Origin: Sodalis glossinidius str. 'morsitans'
Lineage (GTDB): Bacteria; Pseudomonadota; Gammaproteobacteria; Enterobacterales; Enterobacteriaceae
DNA length: 64,000 nt
Direction of reading: 5' to 3'
NCBI RefSeq assembly: GCF_000010085.1
Contig: NC_007712.1
Location: forward strand, 744,001 to 808,000
Part shown: piece after piece, positions 51,148-60,564 of the stretch
How the letters are laid out: each line of letters starts with the position of its first letter
Numbering within the stretch: position 1 is the stretch's first letter
Translations under genes and position numbers: made by a program
The notes under the pieces: generated by a model
Database searches by the model: none
Told to the model about the DNA's origin: nothing
Seen by the model: the letters and a program-made list of their open reading frames with translations, nothing else

Positions 51148-51348
51148 TCAATAGCGGGTTTCATCGCTCCACTCATCGCTATCGGTAATTTGCACATCGC
51201 TTGGGATGCGTTTTTCCTCTTCCGCCCATTCGCCCAAATCAATCAACTGGCAGCGTTTGCTACAAAACGGCCGGAACGGGCTTGTCGGGCTCCATTCCAC
51301 CGCTTTGCCGCAGGTGGGGCAGGTGACGTTAACGATATCGTCGCTCAT
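51148..51348 (-). CDS. yacG: DNA gyrase inhibitor YacG
   Basis: 66 residues; E. coli has 65. Small zinc protein that binds GyrB and inhibits gyrase. Four zinc cysteines are visible in CPTCGKAV and FCSKRCQLIDLGEWA, followed by an acidic tail. Starts 12 bases after zapD in the coaE-zapD-yacG series. Intact. Confidence 0.95.
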   Translation of the reverse strand: MSDDIVNVTCPTCGKAVEWSPTSPFRPFCSKRCQLIDLGEWAEEEKRIPSDVQITDSDEWSDETRY

Positions 51349-51360
51349 AATAGCGTTCTC

Positions 51361-52116
51361 CTAACAACAGGCCAGTTCAAACGGCAGGCGGTTCGGCACC
51401 ACGCCGTTTTCGCTGTCCAGGGATAAAAAACGGATAGCGTAACGGGTTTTATGGCCGGATACTTGCGGATAGAGTTGATGCTCTACTGAGATGCGCAGCC
51501 GCAGCAAATCGCCATCGCCATCGTTATCCTGGAAAAAGCCGTTTAAACTGATTTGGTTCTTGAACGGCCCTGAATGGCGAACGATATCCAGTATGCGGGT
51601 CAGCGCGGCGTTAAGCGGATCCAGCGTTTGCAGCCAGCCGTTTACCTGCGTGTCCCGCTGCGGCTGCGGCAGATGGAGCCAGATATGCAGCGCCGGCAGG
51701 TCGAAGCTGCAGCCGCCGCCGGGTATGGAAAGCCGCTGGCGCACGGCGCCGATCAGGCGATCCTCGCGCAGCAATTGCCCCAGGCGCGGGGCCGCCATCA
51801 GCGTCGTAGCGCAGCGTTTGAACTCGGTGCGCAGAGCGCTGACGCGTTCGCTGTTGACGCCGGGCACGCCCTCCCACTGCAATAACTTTTGCTGCTGACG
51901 ATCGAGCTCTTTCAGAATTTCACTGCGGATATCGCCGCGCTCCAGAACGTCCAGCAAATCGGCCAAGGTACGGAAAAACGTCAGCGTGTTAGCCGTCTCG
52001 CTTAACGCCGGATGTCGGTAAAGCTGCTGTAGTAGAAACTCCAACCGCAGCCAGGTACGCATTTTTTCATTTAACGGGTGTTCAAACAGCACAGTTGTCG
52101 AGTAAACGTTACTCAT
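51361..52116 (-). CDS. zapD: Z-ring associated protein ZapD
   Basis: 251 residues; E. coli has 247. Crosslinks FtsZ filaments through the FtsZ C-terminal tail. Conserved FEHPLNEKMRTWLRLEFLL at the N-terminus, then an all-helical region and a beta domain. The 4-base overlap with coaE (ATGA) keeps E. coli order. Older name yacF. Intact. Confidence 0.95.
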   Translation of the reverse strand: MSNVYSTTVLFEHPLNEKMRTWLRLEFLLQQLYRHPALSETANTLTFFRTLADLLDVLERGDIRSEILKELDRQQQKLLQWEGVPGVNSERVSALRTEFKRCATTLMAAPRLGQLLREDRLIGAVRQRLSIPGGGCSFDLPALHIWLHLPQPQRDTQVNGWLQTLDPLNAALTRILDIVRHSGPFKNQISLNGFFQDNDGDGDLLRLRISVEHQLYPQVSGHKTRYAIRFLSLDSENGVVPNRLPFELACC

Positions 52117-52739
52117 GATGATTTATCCTGTCGGGTTGCCGATGCCGCAAGCGCCAGATAGCGTTGATGCAAAGTAGCAACGCGATCCGTTATCTCCTCG
52201 GGGCGCCCGCTATTATCAATAATATCGTCTGCGCAGGCCAGACGCCGCTGACGCGACACCTGCGCCGCCAGAATGTTTTCCACCTGCTCGCGGCTGACGC
52301 CGTCCCGGCTGATCGTGCGCGCGATCTGGCGCTCGCGGTCCACATCCACCACCAGCACCCGATTGGCGCGCTGCTGCAGGTTGTTTTCGATCAGCATCGG
52401 CACCACCCACAGCACGTACGGCGCGCGGGCGGAGCGCAATTGCTGCTCGGTTTGCCGTTGAATAAGCGGATGAAGCAGGCCATTAAGCCAGGTTTTTTCT
52501 GCCGGGTCGCTGAAAATACGCGCTCGAAGCGCGGCGCGATCCAGCGAGCCGTCCGCGCTTAACATCGCTGGGCCAAAACGTTGTACGATGGCGCGCAGAG
52601 CCGCACTTTCCGGCTGCACCACTTCCCGGGCGATGACGTCGGCATCCACCAGGGGCACGCCGAGTGCGGCAAAGGTGTTGGCCACCGTGCTTTTACCGCT
52701 GCCGATACCGCCGGTCAACGCCACAATGTATTGGGTCAC
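52113..52739 (-). CDS. coaE: Dephospho-CoA kinase
   Basis: 208 residues; E. coli has 206. Last step of coenzyme A synthesis, phosphorylating the ribose 3'-OH. P-loop LTGGIGSGKSTVAN near residue 8 and DADVIAREVV are family marks. Starts at GTG (52737-52739). First gene of coaE-zapD-yacG. Intact. Confidence 0.96.
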   Translation of the reverse strand: MTQYIVALTGGIGSGKSTVANTFAALGVPLVDADVIAREVVQPESAALRAIVQRFGPAMLSADGSLDRAALRARIFSDPAEKTWLNGLLHPLIQRQTEQQLRSARAPYVLWVVPMLIENNLQQRANRVLVVDVDRERQIARTISRDGVSREQVENILAAQVSRQRRLACADDIIDNSGRPEEITDRVATLHQRYLALAASATRQDKSS

Positions 52740-52824
52740 GTTAACTGCCTCACCCTAAAAGAGAATCTCCTAGCATAAGGTAAATTGGTACGATTGTAGC
52801 GTAAAATGGGCAGATTTCGCAGTC

Positions 52825-52852
52825 TTGCCCTAACTTTAATCCCGAGTATGAT
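52825..52852 (+). promoter_or_regulatory. Candidate guaC promoter
   Basis: TTGCCC, 16 bases, TATGAT (52847-52852), 72 bases before the guaC ATG. The gene it would serve is broken. Confidence 0.4.
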
Positions 52853-52923
52853 ACCGCTACTGGAATAGGCAAATTGTATCCGATATTGATTAGCGACTCG
52901 TCGCCTTTTAACAGGAAAACTCT

Positions 52924-53738
52924 ATGCGTATTGAAGAAGATGTGAAGTTAGGTTTCAAAGATGTCCTTATTCGGCCTAAGCGCTCGCTGAAAAGCCGCTC
53001 CGATGTTGAACTGCAGCGCGACTTCACCTTCAAACACCCCGGCATTCGCTGGTCCGGCGTGCCGGTTATCGCCGCGAACATGGATACCGTCGGCACCTTT
53101 CATATGGCCGAGGCGCTGGCCGCATTCGACGTGCTCACCGCGGTGCATAAACATTATAACGTGGATCAGTGGCGTGAATTTGTGGCGCGGGCGCCGGAAT
53201 CGGTACTGCGTCATGTGATGGTGTCTACCGGGACCTCCGCCCGCCGACTTCGAGAAATTGAAGCAGATCCTGGCGTTGTCACCGCAGCTGAATTTTATCT
53301 GCATTGATGTTGCCAACGGCTATTCGGAGCATTTTGTGACCTTCGTCCAGAAAGCTCGCGAAGCCTGCCCGGATAAAGTGATTTGCGCCGGCAATGTGGT
53401 CACGGGCGAAATGGTGGAGGAGCTTATTCTCTCCGGCGCCGATATCGTCAAAGTGGGTATTGGTCCCGGCTCGGTATGCACCACCCGGGTAAAAACCGGC
53501 GTCGGCTATCCCCAGCTGTCGGCGGTGATCGAGTGTGCCGATGCGCCCACGGTCTGATCGGTCAGATTGTCAGCGACGGCGGCTGCGCGGGCCGGTGGAA
53601 TATGCCATCCGCGATATCCTCGGCGGTCTGCGTTCCGCCTGCACCTACGTTGGCGCATCACGACTGAAGGAGTTGACCAAACGCACCACGTTTATTCGCG
53701 TCGCCGAGCAGGAAAACAGGATCTTCACCCAGTTGTAA
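52924..53738 (+). pseudogene. guaC: GMP reductase, broken by frameshifts and an internal deletion
   Basis: E. coli GuaC has 347 residues. The start MRIEEDVKLGFKDVLIRPKR is normal. The frame is lost after VMVSTGTSA near 53240 and resumes one frame over at DFEKLKQILALSPQLNFICI. A one-base loss near 53548 (ECADA then HGLIGQIVSDGG in another frame) follows. Right after DGGC a deletion of roughly 90 codons joins GPVEYAIRDILGGLRSACTY and the normal end RVAEQENRIFTQL. The catalytic Cys motif GIGPGSVCTTR is still readable, but the enzyme cannot be made. Confidence 0.94.
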
Positions 53739-53922
53739 ACAGCGCCAGGCGGCGAACAGGACGCCACCGCCTTAACCTGTCCCCGGTTGCGTGGTTCAGC
53801 GTTGCTCTCAGCCTGCCGTTTTGATGAGCTTCTCCCGGCCCTGCAAATAGAGGTGACGCCGGCGCCCCCAACCAGCGCATCCTTCGGCCTGCAACCGCGC
53901 GCGGCGGGTGTGCCGTAGTCGC

Positions 53923-54849
53923 TTAAAACTGGCTAAAGACCTCTTCTAACTGCAGCAGCGGTAAATAAAGCATGACCACCAATCCGCACACCATGGCGCC
54001 CGTGAGCAACAGCAGAGCAGGTTCAGCCAGCTGCGCCAGCTGTTCGGCATTTTGCCGCGCCTGCTCGCCGTGTAACCGTGCCAGCTGCGACAAAATCTCG
54101 TCCAGCGTGCCGGTGAGTCCGCCGCTGCGAATCAACCAGTGGCAATGCGCCGGAAACAGCGACGTCGGCGCCAGCGCCCGATCGAGAGCGATGCCGGCGC
54201 GATGGGTCATCGACAGCGTTTGAAACAACTGATGAAGCGTGTGATGACGCAACAGGGGACCCGCCAGCGGCAGCCACAGTGCGGCGGTGCGCAGGCGGGT
54301 GACGCCAGCGCGGATGATAATGGCACAACCGTCGCCAACCGCGCCCAAACTGACCAGCAGCGACCGCATTACCTGCTGCCTAATACGCCATAGCCGTGCT
54401 TCGCTTTGCGCCAGCTCGGCGCAGCAGCTGTCCAGTCTGCCGGTAAGCTCGCCCAGGGCGAACATGGCGCACCACACCGGCGGAAAGACCTGCGGCCAGG
54501 CGGCGCAGGCCCGCGACAGCGTCAGTCCCCGTTCGATATCCGCGCCGATCTGTGCCAGTAGACAGCGCCAGCCTGCACGCGGGTATTCGGCGGCCAGCAG
54601 CGTCAGGCTTTCCCGCAGCGGGAGGCCGGCATGCAGTAGCGAGGCGAGCCGGTCGGTAAGAGTAATCAGCGCCCGGCGTTGCCAATAGCGTGCCGGCAGC
54701 CAGCAGTGAATACGCAGGCGAAAGGGCTGGTAGCCCTGCGCCACTAAACGCATGCCGCAGTCGCGGCGGCTACGGCCTATCATCTTTCCCCGGCAGAATC
54801 GGCCTTCGGCGCACAGACCCTGCCAACGCCAGAGCCAGAGGCCGTTCAT
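53923..54849 (-). pseudogene. hofC: Type IV pilus-type inner-membrane protein HofC, internally deleted
   Basis: GspF/PilC-like protein; E. coli HofC has 400 residues, here 308. The ATG at 54849 (MNGLWLWRWQGL) overlaps the hofB stop as ATGA. LTDRLASLLHAGLPLRESLT and MFALGELTGRLDSCCAEL of the first repeat are readable. About 60 residues around the first membrane segment and some 30 in the second repeat are missing, before SGGLTGTLDEIL and the C-terminal helix. The frame is open, but with the pilin and ATPase genes beside it broken, function is improbable. Confidence 0.8.
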
Positions 54850-55600
54850 GGCGAATGACCCAAAACGCGCCTGAGTTCGGCGAACGAGGTTGTGCCCTGC
54901 TGCGCCAGCGCCATGCCTGCGCCGCTTCCAGACCGAGTCGGCGCACAGCGTGTGTAGCGTTGAAAGGACCAGATAGCCGGTGCGGGCAGCGTTCAGCGTT
55001 ACAGCAGCGGTTTCCGGATCGCGAATCTCGCCGACCATCAACACATCCGGGTCCTGACGCAGCAGCGCCCGCAGCAGCAGCGGAAAATCCAGCCGCGCCC
55101 GGGAATTGACCTGACATTGGTTAATACCAGTCAACGGCAGCTCAACCGGATCCTCCACGCTGCAAATATTGAGCGGACGCCGGCATACCTAATCTTTTAA
55201 TCGTCAGGCGCTGTGGCGAGCAGCGTAATAGACGCAGTACCGTTTTTTCTCCATACAGCGTGGGCAGTGTGGAAAGCCGCAGTGAACACGGCAGGCTATC
55301 GCCGCTAGCGTTGAATTGCCCGTCCTGGGGCTGGCGGCGTTCGGCGATGTCCAACCGCGCCAGGACCTTCAGACGTGCGACCAGACCTTCCGTCAGGCCG
55401 GCGGGACAACCCTGCGCGGCGGTCATCAGACCATCGACGCGCAGCCGCAGCCGGTAGCCTGTGGGCGAACAGGGTTCGATGTGGATATCCGACGCCTCGC
55501 GACAGAGCGCGCGCTGCAGCAATAGATCCAGCGTGCCGGTTACCGGTATATCGTCGTGCAGAGGAGTACCGGCCAGCGCGCCTCGGCATGCGTACGGTTG
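54846..55600 (-). pseudogene. hofB: Type IV pilus-type assembly ATPase HofB, broken
   Basis: PilB/GspE-like ATPase; E. coli HofB has 461 residues. The N-terminal hundred or so residues are missing. LLLQRALCREASDIHIEP and LDIAERRQPQDGQF read well, then near 55165 a deletion removes about 45 residues including Walker A, and the frame changes to NICSVEDPVELPLTGINQCQ. RALLRQDPDVLMVGEIRDPE and STLHT follow, then about 100 residues are missing. The last piece, TSFAELRRVLGHSP, is in a third frame, stop overlapping hofC. Confidence 0.9.
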
Positions 55601-55613
55601 AGCATTACGCACC

Positions 55614-56037
55614 CTAGTGTTCAGCGCTCTGGAATAACGCTTCGCACGGAGCGGCAAGATGGCCGTCGGCCGCGGTGTCGCTGCCAGAGCAGACCGTCGC
55701 CCTGTGTTTCGGGCGTCATCACCAGCGTCAGCCCCGCCAGGGTTTGGCGGCCGGTAAGACTTATCACATCCTGACGCACGCTGACGCTGCTGACATAACG
55801 GGAACGATGGCTGGCCGGAATATCCAGCTGACCGGCATTGCAGCTATCGATGTCGCCCTGCTGCATGGCGCACAGCTCCACCGCCAGACGGAAGGGGCTG
55901 GCGATGAGTAGCATATCGGTCAGCGCCGCGCGATCCAGATAACGTTGATAGTCGGGCAGCGCAATTGCGCTAAGAATAGGGATGATGGCGATCACCACCA
56001 TTAGCTCCATGAGGGTAAATCCGCGCTGACGATGCAT
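55614..56037 (-). pseudogene. ppdD: Prepilin PpdD, C-terminal frameshift
   Basis: Type IV pilin-like major subunit; E. coli has 146 residues. The class III leader and start of the mature helix are clear: RQRGFTLMELMVVIAI, with the prepilin peptidase site G/FTLxE. ELCAMQQGDIDSC and VSLTGRQTLAGLTLVMTPE match. Near 55680 the frame shifts. In the other frame the natural end TAADGHLAAPCEALFQSAEH and stop (55614-55616) can be read; the open frame instead ends at 55621. The second disulphide Cys falls in the shifted part. Confidence 0.85.
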
Positions 56038-56041
56038 GTCT

Positions 56042-56081
56042 GGCCGCTAGGGTGAACGAAAACCCCTTCACCCTAGCGGCC
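56042..56081. repeat. Perfect 15-bp inverted repeat between ppdD and nadC
   Basis: GGCCGCTAGGGTGAA (56042-56056) and TTCACCCTAGCGGCC (56067-56081) are exact complements separated by 10 bases. No T tract follows on either strand. It lies 5 bases upstream of the ppdD ATG, so on the minus strand it would bury the ribosome site. Confidence 0.85.
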
Positions 56082-56194
56082 CGGCAGACGCCCAGATAGC
56101 GGCGGAAAGAAAAAGTGGCAGACGGATTCGGCGCTACACCGCGCGGCTGCAGGTTGTGACAAGTAAATTGCGTGGCCGCGCGCAATAGTGATCG

Positions 56195-57085
56195 TTAATG
56201 AAAACGCATGGAGAGATCCAGCGCCCGTAAATGTTTGGTCAGTGCGCCGACGGAAATGTAATCGACGCCGGTCAGCGCGCAATCGCGCAGCGTAGCGAGC
56301 GTAACATTGCCGGACACCTCCAGCGCCGCTCGCTGGCGGGTTACCGCCACTGCTTGCACCATATCTTCACGGCTGAAGTTGTCGAGCATAATGATATCAG
56401 CGCCGGCATCCAGCGCTTGATGCAGCTCGTCCAGAGATTCTACTTCGACTTCCACCGGCACATCGGCGCGCAGCGCCACGGCGTTGGTGACGGCATTGGC
56501 GATGGATCCGGCGGCGATGATATGATTTTCCTTGATGAGGAACGCGTCCGCCAGTCCAAGCCGGTGGTTGCTGCCGCCTCCGCACAGCACCGCGTATTTC
56601 AGGGCGGTCCGAAGGCCCGGCACGGTTTTGCGCGTATCAAGCAGCGTGGTACCGGTACCCGCCAGCGCAGCGACATACCGTTTCACTTCGCTGGCCACGC
56701 CGCACAGCGTCTGGACGAAATTGAGCGTGGTCCGTTCACCGGTAAGCAGCAGGCGCGCCGGCCCGCTCAGTCGGCACAGGGGTTGATTGGCTAGAATGTC
56801 ATCGCCATCCGCAACCAACCACTCAATCGCCACGCCGCCGCCTAACTGGTTGAATACCTCTTCAAGCCAGCATTGGCCGCAAAAAACGCCGTTTTCGCGA
56901 GTGATAATCACGGCGCTGGCCTGACTGTCCACTGGCAGCAGCAGCGCGGTGATATCGGCCTGAGCGTCGGTGCCGCCGCCCAGATCTTCTTTCAATGCGG
57001 CGCTGACCGACGGCGGGATATCCTGTTGAATTCGAGCAAGCAATTCCGCCCGGCGGCGCTCAACGTTGTAACGGCGGGTAGACAT
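56195..57085 (-). CDS. nadC: Nicotinate-nucleotide pyrophosphorylase (carboxylating)
   Basis: 296 residues; E. coli has 297. It converts quinolinate and PRPP to nicotinate mononucleotide in de novo NAD synthesis. The ATG at 57085 gives MSTRRYNVERRRAELLARI; the frame stays open far upstream but without homology. ITRENGVFCG, DTRKTVPGLRTALKYAV, CGGGSNHRLGLADAFLIKEN and the C-terminal ISVGALTKHLRALDLSMRFH are conserved. It is the only intact gene between guaC and ampE. Confidence 0.96.
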   Translation of the reverse strand: MSTRRYNVERRRAELLARIQQDIPPSVSAALKEDLGGGTDAQADITALLLPVDSQASAVIITRENGVFCGQCWLEEVFNQLGGGVAIEWLVADGDDILANQPLCRLSGPARLLLTGERTTLNFVQTLCGVASEVKRYVAALAGTGTTLLDTRKTVPGLRTALKYAVLCGGGSNHRLGLADAFLIKENHIIAAGSIANAVTNAVALRADVPVEVEVESLDELHQALDAGADIIMLDNFSREDMVQAVAVTRQRAALEVSGNVTLATLRDCALTGVDYISVGALTKHLRALDLSMRFH

Positions 57086-57176
57086 AAAAATCTCCGTATC
57101 TGCGGATAAAGGGAAGCGAGGATTCATGCTACCCTGAAGCCGGGCGAAGTACCATACTTGGTAAAATGAGGTCACC

Positions 57177-57731
57177 ATGCGGTTGGATAACGGTTGGATT
57201 GCAGATGTGAAGCGCGTGCTTTCTCCCCATTGCGACGATCGACCGGCGGACATATTTCCTACGTTGCTGGTGGTGCACAATATCAGTTTGCCGCCGGGCC
57301 AATTTGGCGGCCCTGGATAGATCGGTTGTTTACCGGTACGCTGGACCCTGCGGACGATCCCTATTTTGCCGCTATCCAACTGCGCGTGTCCGCGCATTGT
57401 CTCATCCAGCGCGATGGGGAGGTGGTGCAGTATGTTCCCTTTCATCGACGCGCCTGGCACGCGGGAGTGTCCTGCTATCAGAGGGGCGTGAGCGCTGCAA
57501 TGATTTTTCCATCGATATCGAGCTGGAGGGGACCGATACGCTAGCCTATACCGATGTCCAGTATCACCAGCTTGCCGACGTGACCCGCTTGTTGATGCGC
57601 CATTATCCCATTACGCCGGCGCACATTACCGGCCATAGCGATATCGCGCCGAGTGGAAAACCGATCCAGGACCGTCCTTCAATTGGCACGATTTTCGGCA
57701 ATTATTATCACCACAGGCTGACGACATTTAA
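57177..57731 (+). pseudogene. ampD: Anhydro-muropeptide amidase AmpD, three frameshifts
   Basis: E. coli AmpD has 183 residues. The first part TLLVVHNISLPPGQFGG is normal. One base is missing near 57313, after which IDRLFTGTLDP and RVSAHCLIQRDGEVVQYVPF read in the next frame. An extra base near 57482 puts RERCNDFSIDIELEGTDTLA in a third frame. Another missing base near 57662 separates TGHSDIAPSGK from TDPGPSFNWHDFRQLLSP and the natural stop (57729-57731). Zinc ligands are readable but no full protein can be made. Confidence 0.94.
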
Positions 57732-57747
57732 CAGGGAGACGCGGGTT

Positions 57748-58577
57748 ATGACGCTGTTTACATTACTATTGGTGCTGGCTTGGGAGCGGTTATTCAAACA
57801 CGGCGAGCATTGGCAACTGGACCACTGGCTTGCGCGGCCGTTCAGCCGTCTGCGCGAGACGTCGCTGGCGCAGACGCTGATTCTGGCGCTGTGCTGGATT
57901 TTACTGGTAGCGGTCTGCCTGCGGCTGGCCTCAGGGTGGTTTTACCAAATCCCGTTGCTGTGGGTCATCCTGGCGCTATTGTGCATCGGTGCGGGCGGGA
58001 TCCGGCGCCATTATCGTGACTATCTGATTGCCGCCGCCCGCGGCGATATCGATGCCAGCGCGGCGATGAGCTGGCGTTAATACACGGCCTGCCGGTGGAA
58101 GGTACTCCGGCGGAACGGTTGCGCGAACTGCAAAACGCGCTGCTGTGGATTAATTTCCGGTTTTATCTGGCGCCGCTGTTTTGGCTGGTCATCGGCGGCC
58201 CCTGGGGACCCGTGCCACTGGCGGGTTATGCCTTTTTGCGCGCCTGGCAAACCTGGCTGGCGCGCCGCTCAACACCGTTAAAACGCGCGCGCTCCGGCAT
58301 CGATTTGCTGCTGCACTGGCTGCCGGTGCGGCTGGCGGGTGTGGCCTATGCCCTGCTGGGGCATGGCGAGAAGGCGCTGCCGGCCTGGTTCGCTTCGCTA
58401 TGGGATATCCATAGCAGCCAGTATCAGGTTCTCACGCGGTTGGCGCAGTTTTCGCTGGCGCGTGAGCCGCATCTGGATGCGGTGCAAACGCCCCGTGCCG
58501 CGGTGTCGCTGGCGAAAAAGGTCACATTGGTGATTGTGGTGGTGGCGCTGTTGACCATTTACGGCGCGCTGGTCTAG
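57748..58577 (+). pseudogene. ampE: Inner-membrane protein AmpE, frameshifted
   Basis: E. coli AmpE has 284 residues. MTLFTLLLVLAWERLFKHGE to GDIDASAAM is in one frame and stops at 58078. After a loss near 58070 the rest reads ELALIHGLPVEGTPAERLRE, LQNALLWINFRFYLAPLFWL and ends VALLTIYGALV at 58577. Both halves are well preserved, so the break is probably recent. It follows the broken ampD, as in E. coli ampDE. Confidence 0.92.
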
Positions 58578-58629
58578 GCTGTCCGCCTGTCGCCGGCACG
58601 GTAAAATCGGCCGGTGCGGAAACCGGGGA

Positions 58630-60000
58630 TCAGCGTGCGTCAGCGCTCTGGCCGGAAGTTTTCAGCGCGAAGCCGACACCCAGCACCACCAGCCAAACCG
58701 GAATCAAATACACCGAAATCGCCATGCCCTGGGTGAGCAGCATAATCGCCAGAATACCCGCCATGAAGAGCAGGCAAAGACAGTTGCCTATCGGGTACCA
58801 CAGCGCCGGAAAACGCGGAATGACGCCCTGTTGCGCTTTTTTGCGGCGAAATTTCCAATGCGCCAGACTGATCATGCTCCAATTGATTACCAGCGCTGAC
58901 ACCACCAACGCCATCAGCACACCAAAAGCCTGACCGGGCATCAGGTAGTTGAGCAGCACACAAATCGCGGTCGCGACCGCCGAGACGCCGAGCGCAGCCA
59001 CCGGCACGCCGCGCCGGTCTACTTTCGCCAGCGATTGCGGGCCATTGCCTTGACGGGCCAGACCGTACAGCATGCGGCTATTACTGTAAACGCAGCTGTT
59101 GTAGACCGACAACGCGGCGGTCAGGACCACCAGATTGAGGATATTAGCCACCCAGTAGCTGTTAATGGCCTGGAAAATCAGGACAAATGGGCTACCGCCC
59201 TCTACCACTTTGGCCCAGGGGTAGAGCGAAAGCAGGATCGCCAGCGCGCCGATATAGAATATCAGGATGCGGTAAATGACCTGATTGGTGGCTTTAGGAA
59301 TACTGCGCGTCGGGTCGTCGGCCTCGGCGGCGGTAATACCCACCAGCTCCAGACCACCGAAGGAAAACATGATAACCGCCATGGCCATCAGCAAACCTTT
59401 GCCGCCGTGCGGGAAGAAGCCTCCCTGCGCCCATAAGTTGGTGACGCTGGCTTCCGGGCCGCCACGACCGCTGAGCAGGAGCCAGGCGCCAAACACGATC
59501 ATCGCGACGATGGCGATCACCTTGATAATGGCGAACCAGAATTCCATTTCACCATAAAGCTTCACGTTGGCCAGATTGATGGCATTAATCAGCAGGAAAA
59601 ACACCGCCGCCGATACCCAGGTCGGCAGCCCGGGCCACCAATATTGCATATAGATGCCGACCGCGGACAATTCCGCCATCGCCACCAGGACATAGAGCAC
59701 CCAATAGTTCCAGCCGGAGGCGAAACCGGCGAAATTACCCCAGTATTTATAGGCGAAGTGGCTAAACGAGCCCGCTACCGGCTCTTCCACCACCATCTCG
59801 CCCAGCTGGCGCATGATAAGGAAAGCGATAAAACCGCCGATGGCATAGCCCAGAATAACCGAAGGGCCGGCCATTTGTATGGTTTGTGCAATCCCTAGAA
59901 ACAGGCCGGTTCCAATCGCGCCGCCCAAAGCAATGAGCTGTATATGGCGGTTTTTTAGCCCGCGTTTCAGCGTCTCGTCGCGCTGTTGACCTTCCATCAT
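58630..60000 (-). CDS. aroP: Aromatic amino acid:proton symporter AroP
   Basis: 456 residues; E. coli has 457. APC-family importer of Phe, Tyr and Trp with 12 membrane segments. LKNRHIQLIALGGAIGTGLF is the family N-terminal signature, and FSFGGLELVGITAAEADDP and AALSVYNSCVYSNSRML are conserved. The ATG at 60000 (MMEGQQ) is chosen because GAGGAT lies just upstream; an ATG nine codons earlier is unlikely. A TyrR-like box is 75 bases upstream. Intact. Confidence 0.94.
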   Translation of the reverse strand: MMEGQQRDETLKRGLKNRHIQLIALGGAIGTGLFLGIAQTIQMAGPSVILGYAIGGFIAFLIMRQLGEMVVEEPVAGSFSHFAYKYWGNFAGFASGWNYWVLYVLVAMAELSAVGIYMQYWWPGLPTWVSAAVFFLLINAINLANVKLYGEMEFWFAIIKVIAIVAMIVFGAWLLLSGRGGPEASVTNLWAQGGFFPHGGKGLLMAMAVIMFSFGGLELVGITAAEADDPTRSIPKATNQVIYRILIFYIGALAILLSLYPWAKVVEGGSPFVLIFQAINSYWVANILNLVVLTAALSVYNSCVYSNSRMLYGLARQGNGPQSLAKVDRRGVPVAALGVSAVATAICVLLNYLMPGQAFGVLMALVVSALVINWSMISLAHWKFRRKKAQQGVIPRFPALWYPIGNCLCLLFMAGILAIMLLTQGMAISVYLIPVWLVVLGVGFALKTSGQSADAR

Positions 60001-60074
60001 CGAATCCTCTGTCGTTAAGGCGGGCAAGTACCTGGATGCCGGCCTGCGCTGTGTCTGTCCACGGTTACGGTTAT

Positions 60075-60092
60075 TGTACGTTTTAATTTACG
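60075..60092 (-). promoter_or_regulatory. TyrR-box-like site upstream of aroP
   Basis: TGTACG-TTTTAA-TTTACG fits the TyrR consensus TGTAAA-N6-TTTACA, keeping the invariant G and C spacing. In E. coli aroP is repressed by TyrR through such boxes. Confidence 0.55.
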
Positions 60093-60489
60093 CGGCCCGG
60101 CGGGGTATTTTCGCGTTCGGGCTGTCGCGGGCAACAGAATAGTGATGTGTGGTAGGCTTTGCACGGGATTTATGACACTTGCGCGTAATAAACCGGCGTT
60201 GTCGTTTGCTGGACGATGGGCGTAACGGCGCCGGGAAAATCGCCGGGGTTCATAAGGTCATGTCAGGGTTGCATGACTATGCATTTGGCGGCGTTTTTCC
60301 CTGGCTTTACGTGTCCGTCATCTTCCCACGGCGTCCCCGGAACGTTTCATAGACGTTAATAACGTTTTCGCCGGAAAACACGATTGTGCTGGAGAGCGGG
60401 CCTGATACAGCACAGATGTAAGGCTTTTGTGAGAATGTGCGCGATTTGATGATTTAGGTCAAAGCCACGATGGACAGAAGGTGAATACT

Positions 60490-60519
60490 TTGTTACTTTT
60501 AGCGCCGTGTAAATGTAAT
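60490..60519 (+). promoter_or_regulatory. Candidate pdhR-aceEF promoter
   Basis: TTGTTA (60490-60495), 18 bases, TGTAAT (60514-60519). The -10 touches the PdhR box, as expected for a repressed promoter. Confidence 0.5.
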
Positions 60520-60532
60520 TGGTATTACCAAT
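60518..60532 (+). promoter_or_regulatory. PdhR operator
   Basis: ATTGGTATTACCAAT is a perfect match to the PdhR consensus ATTGGTNNNACCAAT, 33 bases before the pdhR ATG. Autoregulation by PdhR, relieved by pyruvate, is expected. Confidence 0.9.
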
Positions 60533-60564
60533 TGACTCCGCACCATCCGCTGAGAAGACAAGAA

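Larger units (their letters stand above)
60001..60564. other. aroP-pdhR divergent regulatory region
   Basis: 564 bases without a gene. It holds a TyrR-like box on the aroP side and the promoter and operator of pdhR on the other. Nothing coding was found in between. Confidence 0.7.

Noticed and set aside
57086..57460. N-terminal extension of nadC to 421 residues
   Set aside because: Extra sequence lacks homology and would overlap the ampD start region; the ATG at 57085 fits the family length.
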